A DNA stretch of 5,186 nt from Clostridia bacterium (GTDB taxonomy: Bacteria; Bacillota; Clostridia; Christensenellales; UBA1242): assembly GCA_017964105.1 (NCBI GenBank), contig JAGCSP010000074.1:1-5186 (forward strand), written 5' to 3'. Made by a program: the position numbers and the translations under genes. A model generated the notes under the pieces. The model had not been told where the DNA came from, searched no databases, and was given only the letters and a program-made list of their open reading frames with translations. This document shows positions 1-4,957 of the stretch, piece after piece. Within the stretch, counting starts at the first letter, position 1; each line of letters starts with the position of its first letter.

Positions 1-2
1 AA

Positions 3-569
3 AAAGATGATGAACCCAAATCAACAAGTGATAAGTCTACTTGGCATAAAATGGTTGAAAGCCAAATGTTAGTGGGCAACAAAGAGTATTTGGATGCATT
101 AATGCTAGACATCAGAAACAGAGCAATTGTAGACAATATCAAAATCCCAACTTTGTATGATCCTGTTAAGGAAATAAATGAAGCACGTGAACCAGCAATT
201 CCTTATCCTGACAAAGAAGAAAAAGATAAATTTAATAAAGTAGAAGAATATTTATCTAAAATAGTTGTTGATAATGCTTCACATTTCAAGATAGATGCAT
301 CTAAATCTTTGGAAGAACTTGAAAGGATACATGATTATTCCATAAAAAATCCTAAAGGTCCAGAAGAGTTAATAAAACCCATTGAAAAAAATGCAGATAA
401 ATTATTTGCACCAGGAGTAAAGAAATATTATTTCATTGAAGGAGATAAATTCGATACTTCATCTGCCAAAACCTTTTTAGAAAAATATAAAATATCAAAA
501 GATTTAAAAGACACTGAGGGTAAATTGTCAGAAGATGTTCCTACCAGTGATGATGACAATGTGAAATAA
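3..569 (+). CDS. C-terminal part of an unrecognised lysine/acid-rich protein (5' partial)
   Basis: I do not recognise this protein. The frame is open from the left edge of the window to a TAA at 567-569, giving 188 visible residues. The first in-frame ATG is at 51, but it has no Shine-Dalgarno sequence upstream, and the codons before it (reading KDDEPKSTSDKSTWHK) look like protein. The true start is therefore probably outside the window. The visible part is hydrophilic, rich in Lys, Glu and Asp, with no signal peptide or membrane segment and no catalytic motif that I can name. It ends in an acidic tail (TSDDDNVK). Several proline-containing stretches (IPYPDKEEKDK, NPKGPEELIKP) suggest an extended or multi-segment cytoplasmic protein. 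It runs convergently towards divIC and shares the hairpin terminator that follows. Nothing links it to sporulation except position. Confidence is for it being a real coding region. Confidence 0.7.
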   Translation, partial: KDDEPKSTSDKSTWHKMVESQMLVGNKEYLDALMLDIRNRAIVDNIKIPTLYDPVKEINEAREPAIPYPDKEEKDKFNKVEEYLSKIVVDNASHFKIDASKSLEELERIHDYSIKNPKGPEELIKPIEKNADKLFAPGVKKYYFIEGDKFDTSSAKTFLEKYKISKDLKDTEGKLSEDVPTSDDDNVK

Positions 570-573
570 AAAC

Positions 574-603
574 AAAAAAACAGCGACCATGTCGCTGTTT
601 TTT
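574..603. terminator. Bidirectional intrinsic terminator between convergent genes
   Basis: The G+C-rich core stem CAGCGAC (581-587) pairs perfectly with GTCGCTG (591-597) across a CAT loop. The stem is extended by A-T pairs because seven A's precede it (574-580) and six T's follow it (598-603). Both strands therefore give a stem followed by a U run, so the element can stop the + strand gene ending at 569 and the - strand divIC operon. The divIC stop codon (602-604 on the - strand) lies inside the T run, so the hairpin begins immediately after translation of divIC ends. Confidence 0.9.
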
Positions 604-874
604 ATTCTTCAAAATATGTTCTGTCTGTTTTGCCCCAGCCGTACACTTCGCGAGCATATTCTTCTAGGAAGTTTGCCCTGTCGGCATAGTAGGTATTTTT
701 GTCAGAGTATTCATACACAGCATTTGTTGTTGCATCCAAGTTGGATTGCAACTTTTTTTGTGTGCTTTTTAGGTTTGCAATGCGAATAAATTCGTACAAA
801 AGGATAACTGCACTGACAAATATCACTGCACTAAGCACAATTGTTAAAATTTTAAGTGTTTTTGTTTTGTTCAT
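602..874 (-). CDS. divIC: DivIC/FtsB-family septum formation initiator
   Basis: This 90-aa bitopic membrane protein belongs to the DivIC/FtsB (septum formation initiator) family. Family members form the divisome subcomplex with FtsL and DivIB/FtsQ at the division septum. Visible order: a short Lys-rich cytoplasmic N-terminus (residues 1-8), one transmembrane helix (about 9-30), a polar heptad-like coiled-coil stretch (about 31-62), then the family's end motif around residues 63-82 (YADRANFLEEYAREVYGWGK), which matches the usual 'Y...FIEEYAREKLGM.K' pattern. It is shorter than B. subtilis DivIC (about 125 aa), mostly in the N-terminal cytoplasmic part. It is the last gene of the yabP-yabQ-divIC operon and starts 6 nt after the yabQ stop. 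Its own ribosome-binding site is poor, so translational coupling is likely. FtsL, from the same fold class, is an alternative, but the C-terminal motif and the yabPQ context favour DivIC. Confidence 0.88.
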   Translation of the reverse strand: MNKTKTLKILTIVLSAVIFVSAVILLYEFIRIANLKSTQKKLQSNLDATTNAVYEYSDKNTYYADRANFLEEYAREVYGWGKTDRTYFEE

Positions 875-880
875 AATAAT

Positions 881-1240
881 CTATTTAAAAATGGGGGCGA
901 ATAGTTTGCTGTGGCGTACCACATTCCACCATTTTACACTAGCATTATATATCTTTTTAAAACACAAAGCAAACAATTTGCCGGCAGTTAGGTGCTCGAT
1001 AAATAGTCCAAATGTGAACGATAGTAGCAAATATAGTCGAATAAGGCCAAAAGAATATATGGCAGATAGGTATAAGAAAACTACTCCTGCGCCTGCTGTG
1101 GCGATAAAATCGCAGACAAAACGCACAAAATATTTGTCGTGTGTGAAGCATCTTACCAAGTTGCCAAATTCGCTACAAATGCCCACCAAAAAACCAGCGC
1201 ACAAAAACATGCCAAAAAGTTTTAGTTGGCTTGCAATCAT
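881..1240 (-). CDS. yabQ: Spore cortex biosynthesis protein YabQ
   Basis: This is a 119-aa integral membrane protein of the YabQ family. In B. subtilis YabQ is a mother-cell protein of the outer forespore membrane needed for cortex formation; its biochemical activity is unknown. The sequence has about four hydrophobic segments (roughly residues 5-24, 38-60, 65-85 and a weaker one near 88-96). It shows the family's N-terminal pattern: a membrane helix ending in a small-residue-rich GFLVGICSEFGNLVR, followed by a basic/aromatic loop and an F.CDF segment starting the second helix. It is much shorter than B. subtilis YabQ (about 211 aa) but near the size of many clostridial versions. Its ATG overlaps the yabP stop codon by four bases (ATGA, 1237-1240), and an AGGA Shine-Dalgarno sits at 1251-1254 inside yabP with 10 nt spacing. 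Identification rests on pattern plus operon position. Confidence 0.82.
   Translation of the reverse strand: MIASQLKLFGMFLCAGFLVGICSEFGNLVRCFTHDKYFVRFVCDFIATAGAGVVFLYLSAIYSFGLIRLYLLLSFTFGLFIEHLTAGKLFALCFKKIYNASVKWWNVVRHSKLFAPIFK
944..972 (-). promoter_or_regulatory. Possible sigma-A promoter for divIC inside yabQ
   Basis: On the - strand, TTGCTT (967-972) is followed after exactly 17 nt by a perfect TATAAT (944-949). This would start RNA near 937, about 60 nt before the divIC ATG. It would allow vegetative expression of divIC independent of the sporulation promoter in front of yabP. The -35 matches the consensus at only three positions, and AT-rich DNA gives such matches by chance. Confidence 0.35.
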
Positions 1241-1506
1241 TTGAATATTTTCCTAAGCAATTTATTTGATTTATTGTATTTAATTGTATCCACAAAGCCA
1301 TCTCCTTCCATAATGCCTGTTGATACGTCTAGTTTGCTTACGTGTAGCATGGTGCCTGTGATATACATGGTTGTTTTGCCAATCATAAGAGTTATGCAGT
1401 TTTCGTTTGCAGATAGCGTTTGTGTAACGCCTGTAACTGTGAATTTGTTTCTGTTTTCTAGTATTACTTTGCTACTAATACTTTCTTTAACTGGTGTGTT
1501 TTGCAT
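1237..1506 (-). CDS. yabP: Sporulation protein YabP
   Basis: This 89-aa soluble protein belongs to the YabP/YqfC family, which is found only in endospore formers. In B. subtilis YabP is made in the mother cell under sigma-E and acts in spore-envelope formation; no enzyme activity is known. The protein follows the family layout: a short polar N-terminus, a strand-rich core with the 'NR.KFTVTGV' pattern (residues 18-27), 'ITLMIGKTTMYITGTMLHVSKLDVSTGIMEGDG' (about 38-70), and a basic end (SNKLLRKIFK) matching the usual 'GLFKRLFK' terminus. Its start is set by a strong Shine-Dalgarno, AAGGAG at 1515-1520, 8 nt from the ATG. It is the first gene of the yabP-yabQ-divIC operon and is transcribed away from spoIIE. 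YqfC is the other family branch; the adjacent yabQ argues for YabP. Confidence 0.9.
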   Translation of the reverse strand: MQNTPVKESISSKVILENRNKFTVTGVTQTLSANENCITLMIGKTTMYITGTMLHVSKLDVSTGIMEGDGFVDTIKYNKSNKLLRKIFK

Positions 1507-1514
1507 GCGTGCAG

Positions 1515-1520
1515 CTCCTT
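1515..1520 (-). promoter_or_regulatory. Ribosome-binding site of yabP
   Basis: AAGGAG on the - strand lies 8 nt upstream of the yabP ATG (1504-1506). It is the best Shine-Dalgarno in the operon and fixes the yabP start. Confidence 0.85.
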
Positions 1521-1540
1521 ATTGTGTTTAATATCAATTT

Positions 1541-1570
1541 ATTGTATGATGCGAAAATTCTAATTTATGC
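1541..1570 (-). promoter_or_regulatory. Sigma-E-type promoter of the yabP-yabQ-divIC operon
   Basis: On the - strand, a -35-like GCATAAA (1564-1570) is followed after 15 nt by CATACAAT (1541-1548). The latter fully matches the sigma-E -10 consensus CATACAnT. The predicted RNA start is near 1534, giving a leader of about 28 nt that contains the AAGGAG site. Known biology agrees: yabP and yabQ are sigma-E genes in B. subtilis. The -35 matches the core ATA but not the trailing TT, so that half is weaker. Confidence 0.65.
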
Positions 1571-1580
1571 CAAAATTGTT

Positions 1581-1586
1581 TATAAT
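1581..1586 (+). promoter_or_regulatory. Candidate -10 element for spoIIE
   Basis: A perfect TATAAT lies 71 nt upstream of the spoIIE ATG. No acceptable TTGACA-like -35 is present at 16-21 nt spacing. This could mean activator dependence; in B. subtilis spoIIE uses sigma-A RNA polymerase with phosphorylated Spo0A and non-standard spacing. I see no convincing Spo0A box upstream. One 6-of-7 match (TACGACA, 1612-1618, versus TTCGACA) lies downstream of the -10. Confidence 0.4.
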
Positions 1587-1595
1587 GCGCCAATA

Positions 1596-1613
1596 TACTT
1601 TTATGTAAAAGTA
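1596..1613. repeat. 8+8 bp palindrome in the spoIIE leader (operator-like)
   Basis: TACTTTTA (1596-1603) and TAAAAGTA (1606-1613) are perfect inverted repeats around a TG centre. If RNA starts about 7 nt after the TATAAT at 1581-1586, the palindrome covers roughly +4 to +21 of the spoIIE transcript. It could be a repressor site at the promoter or a 5' stem-loop in the mRNA. The pattern is directly visible; the function is inference. Confidence 0.5.
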
Positions 1614-1641
1614 CGACATGTGTTTTATCATACTAATGAAA

Positions 1642-1647
1642 ATGGAG
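1642..1647 (+). promoter_or_regulatory. Ribosome-binding site that sets the spoIIE start
   Basis: ATGGAG ends 10 nt before the ATG at 1658. It is only 1 nt from the in-frame GTG at 1649, which is too close for initiation. This favours the ATG, giving MKKKVFTYLG as the N-terminus. Confidence 0.7.
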
Positions 1648-1657
1648 CGTGAACAAT

Positions 1658-3913
1658 ATGAAAAAGAAAGTATTTACTTATTTGGGTTTGTTTGTTTTAT
1701 TTTATGTTATGTGCATGGCATATGTTGTGGTGCCAGAGTGCAAAACATTTGGATATGGGTTTTTTTATGCATTAATGCTTTGTGGTGGCGGATATTTTGT
1801 GGTGCTCACTTATATTCCTGCATTTTTGCTAGCTAACTTAAGCATAGCTAGCATATATGTGGCACTTGGTACTGTTGCTACGGCTGTGCCATTGGTAGCG
1901 GTGGCAAAACGCAAGAAAATACCAAGTTGGGTATATTATGTGGCTGCCTTAATACCGCAACTATTTTATGTGTTTGCAAATATTCGTAGTGCGCAGGTTG
2001 CACTCACGTGGGTGTTTGCAATACTACTTGGATTGCTATTTATGTTTGTGTGCCACATGTGTTTAAACATATTAAAAAACAGGTTTCATAACTTTGTGCT
2101 AAACACAGATGAAAAAATTGCACTATCAATTTTTGTTGTTATTTTGTCTGTTGGGCTTTGTGCTTGCAAGTTTTATGTGTCGCCAAACTCAATTGTGTGC
2201 TTGCTACTAATCTTTACTTTTACATACTATTTTGATGCAAAATATGCACTTTTAGTGTCGATTTTGTTTGGTCTTGGTGAACTTATTGTTTCCAAAAGCG
2301 TTGTGGCACCTGCAATATTTGTGCTATATGCTTTGCTTTCACTTGGCTTTAAATCAAATATTAAAGTGCTCAGCATTATTGCGGTGGTGTTGTGCAATAT
2401 TGCACTTGGATTTTATGTAAACGAACTTAGCTTTGATGCGTTTGGTCTTGTAGACATTGCAATTAGTGGAATACTATTTTTTGTAATACCAAAAAAGTGG
2501 GCAGAGCATGCAAAAGCAATGTTTACAATTTCATATGATAGCATTGCATCTAGAGGAATTGTAAATCGCACGCGAGACAGTGTGTGTATGCGTCTAAACA
2601 ATGTGTCGCAAGTGTTTAAAGAAATGGATTACACATATCGCAAGATGATTCAAGGCAATATGCCAGAAAGTCAGGCAAAAGAATTAGTTGGTGGTGAGCT
2701 TGTAAATAAGGTGTGTGCACATTGTCCGGATAGAAATAAATGCATGCGAGTGGATGGCAAATTTATGCTAGATGTGTTTGAAGAAATGCTAGATGCAGGC
2801 ATGACGCGTGGCAAAGTTACTTTGTTAGATGTTCCGCCATACCTTACTGCAAAATGCAACAATATCAATTTGCTTATAAATACACTTAATGCATTAATTA
2901 AAAATTACAAACAATATGCAAACATGATAAAGAATAGTGATGGTAGCAAATTACTAATTGCAGATAATTTAAATGCACTTAGCAGCATGCTAACTAATTT
3001 ATCAAAAGAAATCAGCATGAATATTACTTTTGATAGTGCACTTGAAAATAGAATAAAAGAAGAACTTACATACAAAAATATAATTGTGTATGAAGTGGTT
3101 GTATATATGCTAGATGCAAACACAAAAATTATCACACTACTTGTACCAAGCGAATTGAAAAAATTGGAAACAATTGAAAAGTGTGTATCAAAAACAATTG
3201 GTAAACAATTTTTTGTTATCGAAACATTAGATAAAGGCAATATGCAAATGCTAACATTGAAACAAAAACCAAATTTTGATATAGTATTCGGAATTAGTTC
3301 TGTGGGCAAAGATGGTGTGATGAAAAATGGCGACACACATTCTGTAATTAAACTTGCAGACGGCAAATTTATGGTTGGCCTTAGCGACGGCATGGGCACA
3401 GGAGCCAAAGCACATGCATCATCTTCACTTGCAATTAGTCTTATTGAAAATTTTTATAAAGCAGATTTTGACAGCGGCATTGTGCTAAGTACAATAAATA
3501 AGTTACTTAGCATTAATAGTGGGGAAAATTATTCCACACTAGATTTGTGCATAATGGATTTATATAAAAACACTTTTGATTTTATAAAACTAGGTGCACC
3601 ATTTTGTGTGGTAAAAAATGATAACAAGTTGCAAGTGGTAGAAGGTAGCGGGCTACCTATTGGCGTGCTAGAAGAAATGAAACCACATATTACAAATAAA
3701 CTAATAAATCCATTTGATACAATTATCATGTTTAGTGATGGAGTAGTAGATGCTTTTAATGGAAAAGAAAACTTGCTAAACTATCTTACAACCATTACTA
3801 CAACCAATCCTCAAACGCTTGCAGAAGAATTACTTGATGGCTCTGTTGATTATGTACACGGAAAGGTGTCTGATGATATGACAGTGCTTGCATGTAGAAT
3901 ATATCCACTTTAA
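1658..3913 (+). CDS. spoIIE: Stage II sporulation protein E, PP2C-type serine phosphatase
   Basis: SpoIIE dephosphorylates the anti-anti-sigma factor SpoIIAA, which frees sigma-F in the forespore; it also binds FtsZ and localises to the polar septum. The protein is 751 aa (B. subtilis about 827) and complete. Residues 1 to about 280 hold about ten hydrophobic helices separated by short basic loops. Residues about 281-540 form the cytoplasmic linker/regulatory region, with a cysteine group C353-x2-C356-x5-C362 and C400. Residues about 541-751 are the PP2C domain: NGD with D559 (equivalent to the SGD metal ligand), SDGMGTGAKAH with D577, YSTLDLCIMDL, GSGLPIGVL, FSDG with D694, and SDDMT with D739/D740. 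All expected metal-binding acids are present, so the enzyme should be active. The start is the ATG at 1658, preceded by a good Shine-Dalgarno; an in-frame GTG at 1649 is less likely. It is transcribed divergently from yabP and is followed by tilS 123 nt downstream. Confidence 0.96.
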   Translation: MKKKVFTYLGLFVLFYVMCMAYVVVPECKTFGYGFFYALMLCGGGYFVVLTYIPAFLLANLSIASIYVALGTVATAVPLVAVAKRKKIPSWVYYVAALIPQLFYVFANIRSAQVALTWVFAILLGLLFMFVCHMCLNILKNRFHNFVLNTDEKIALSIFVVILSVGLCACKFYVSPNSIVCLLLIFTFTYYFDAKYALLVSILFGLGELIVSKSVVAPAIFVLYALLSLGFKSNIKVLSIIAVVLCNIALGFYVNELSFDAFGLVDIAISGILFFVIPKKWAEHAKAMFTISYDSIASRGIVNRTRDSVCMRLNNVSQVFKEMDYTYRKMIQGNMPESQAKELVGGELVNKVCAHCPDRNKCMRVDGKFMLDVFEEMLDAGMTRGKVTLLDVPPYLTAKCNNINLLINTLNALIKNYKQYANMIKNSDGSKLLIADNLNALSSMLTNLSKEISMNITFDSALENRIKEELTYKNIIVYEVVVYMLDANTKIITLLVPSELKKLETIEKCVSKTIGKQFFVIETLDKGNMQMLTLKQKPNFDIVFGISSVGKDGVMKNGDTHSVIKLADGKFMVGLSDGMGTGAKAHASSSLAISLIENFYKADFDSGIVLSTINKLLSINSGENYSTLDLCIMDLYKNTFDFIKLGAPFCVVKNDNKLQVVEGSGLPIGVLEEMKPHITNKLINPFDTIIMFSDGVVDAFNGKENLLNYLTTITTTNPQTLAEELLDGSVDYVHGKVSDDMTVLACRIYPL

Positions 3914-3941
3914 TTTGACACAATCTCACCACTATTTGACA
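3913..3941 (+). repeat. Two ATTTGACA direct repeats 21 bp apart
   Basis: ATTTGACA occurs at 3913-3920 and again at 3934-3941, a centre distance of 21 bp or about two helical turns. The first copy overlaps the end of the spoIIE stop codon (3911-3913). Each contains a perfect TTGACA -35 hexamer, but neither has a -10 at 16-19 nt; the nearest TATAA-like sequence (3965-3970) is 23 nt from the second. They may be a protein-binding pair or chance. Confidence 0.3.
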
Positions 3942-3963
3942 AAAAATCATGTTCCAACCACCA

Positions 3964-4014
3964 ATATAACAAAAAATGAATTTTAGCATTGAATTTACAA
4001 TCTTTTTGTTATAT
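3964..4014. repeat. 12-bp perfect inverted repeat enclosing the tilS -35 element
   Basis: ATATAACAAAAA (3964-3975) is the exact reverse complement of TTTTTGTTATAT (4003-4014), with a 27-nt loop between them. The loop contains the candidate -35 (3989-3994) and a 7-bp direct repeat TGAATTT (3977-3983 and 3990-3996). The right arm overlaps the first three bases of the -10. In read-through RNA from spoIIE it could form an A-U hairpin just before the tilS ribosome-binding site. It lacks a G+C stem and a following U run, so it is not a standard terminator. Confidence 0.5.
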
Positions 4015-4017
4015 AAT
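3989..4017 (+). promoter_or_regulatory. Sigma-A-type promoter of tilS
   Basis: TTGAAT (3989-3994) and a perfect TATAAT (4012-4017) are separated by the optimal 17 nt. The expected RNA start is near 4023-4025, so the transcript would begin at or just before the Shine-Dalgarno (4024-4030) with a leader of only about 13 nt. tilS can therefore be transcribed independently of spoIIE, which suits a housekeeping tRNA enzyme next to a sporulation gene. Confidence 0.65.
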
Positions 4018-4023
4018 GAATGC

Positions 4024-4030
4024 AGGTGGG
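4024..4030 (+). promoter_or_regulatory. Ribosome-binding site of tilS
   Basis: AGGTGGG lies 6 nt before the ATG at 4037 and supports that start. It sits almost at the predicted 5' end of the RNA from the adjacent promoter. Confidence 0.7.
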
Positions 4031-4036
4031 TAGATT

Positions 4037-4957
4037 ATGGAAAATGTAGACAAGATTATTGAAAATAATAAACTAATTGAAAAAGGTGACGTGGTTGGTG
4101 TTGCATGCTCAGGTGGCATTGATAGCATGAGTTTGTTGCATTATCTACATACCAACAAAGACAAATGGGGCTGTGAAGTTATTGCACTAAATATCGATCA
4201 TGATTTGCGTCCAACTAGTGCCAGTGATTCATTGTTTGTAATAAACTGGTGCAAGGCAAATGGAATTAAGTGTTTGTCACAAAAAGTGGATGTAAAAAAG
4301 CTAGTGGAAGAAAAGAAGTACACAGTTGAACAAGCTGCGCGTGAACTTAGATATAAGGCATTCAAAAAAATGTTGGATAAGCATATTGTTACAAAAATTG
4401 CACTTGGTCACCATATGAACGACCAAGCAGAGACAATTCTTTTAAATATTTTTAGAGGTGCCGGTCTTGGCGGTGCTTGTGGCATGGAAGTAATTCGTGA
4501 TGGTGTGTATATTCGTCCAATGCTATCAACGTCCAGAGTGCAAATAAAAGCATATGCAGCAAGTAACGATATTCCTTTTGTGGAAGATGAAACAAATTAT
4601 TCCAATGATTATGCACGTAATTATATAAGAAATATGATTATGCCTGTAATTAGAAGTAAATGGAATAACGCAGATGCAAATATTTGCGCATTTGGTGAAG
4701 TGTGTCGTCAAGATGACCAATTTATTTTTAACCAAATACCAAAAGATAGTGTGGTGTACGAAGATGATCACACTGCAAAGATATTTGCAAGTTATTTTGT
4801 AAATAGCGATTCATTAGTATTTAGACTAATACTAGACACACTAAAACACATTGGTTTTGCAAAAGATGTGGAAAAGAAACATTTGCGTATTATAAAAAAC
4901 ATGGCTATCGAAAGCAAAAATGGTAGCAGAATCAGTTTGCCAAATGGCTGGAGGTAA
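4037..4957 (+). CDS. tilS: tRNA(Ile)-lysidine synthase TilS, C-terminally truncated
   Basis: TilS uses ATP to attach lysine to C34 of tRNA-Ile(CAU), making lysidine so that the tRNA reads AUA and is charged with Ile. It acts in the cytoplasm and is usually essential. The N-type ATP pyrophosphatase domain is intact: SGGIDS P-loop (residues 25-30), NIDHDLRPTSA (52-62), AARELRYKAF (100-109), GHHMNDQAETILLN (124-137), RPML (160-163), and the DETN...RNYIRN signature (184-199) ending in MIMPVI. The middle substrate-binding region follows, up to the LPNG motif near residue 301. The frame then stops at 306 aa, whereas most family members are about 430-480 aa, so the C-terminal domain is missing. The stop coincides with a shift in codon use, so truncation probably comes from a join (assembly or recombination) rather than a natural short form. 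Short TilS proteins do exist (Aquifex, about 311 aa), so a working short version cannot be excluded. Confidence 0.93.
   Translation: MENVDKIIENNKLIEKGDVVGVACSGGIDSMSLLHYLHTNKDKWGCEVIALNIDHDLRPTSASDSLFVINWCKANGIKCLSQKVDVKKLVEEKKYTVEQAARELRYKAFKKMLDKHIVTKIALGHHMNDQAETILLNIFRGAGLGGACGMEVIRDGVYIRPMLSTSRVQIKAYAASNDIPFVEDETNYSNDYARNYIRNMIMPVIRSKWNNADANICAFGEVCRQDDQFIFNQIPKDSVVYEDDHTAKIFASYFVNSDSLVFRLILDTLKHIGFAKDVEKKHLRIIKNMAIESKNGSRISLPNGWR

Noticed and set aside
51..53. ATG at 51 as the start of the first gene
   Set aside because: There is no Shine-Dalgarno, and the frame continues as plausible protein to the window edge.
699..1244. 181-aa open frame on the + strand
   Set aside because: It lies antisense to yabQ and divIC, whose proteins have clear family patterns, operon overlap and a terminator. 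The + strand product has no recognisable motif.
1226..1531. 101-aa open frame on the + strand
   Set aside because: It is the complement of yabP, which has a strong ribosome-binding site and a family match.
1549..1556. ATGCGAAA as a Spo0A box upstream of spoIIE
   Set aside because: It shares only CGAAA with TGTCGAAA and lies in the spacer of the sigma-E-type promoter on the other strand.
1649..1657. GTG at 1649 as the spoIIE start
   Set aside because: The GGAG site is only 1 nt away from it. The ATG at 1658 has a workable 10-nt spacing and gives a typical Lys-rich membrane-protein N-terminus.
2905..3408. 167-aa open frame on the - strand
   Set aside because: It is antisense to the SpoIIE linker and phosphatase domain. 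Its Ser/Phe/Ile-rich composition is what the complement of AT-rich coding DNA gives.
3936..3970. TTGACA (3936-3941) with TATAAC (3965-3970) as a tilS promoter
   Set aside because: The 23-nt spacing is too long. TTGAAT-17-TATAAT at 3989-4017 is a much better promoter.
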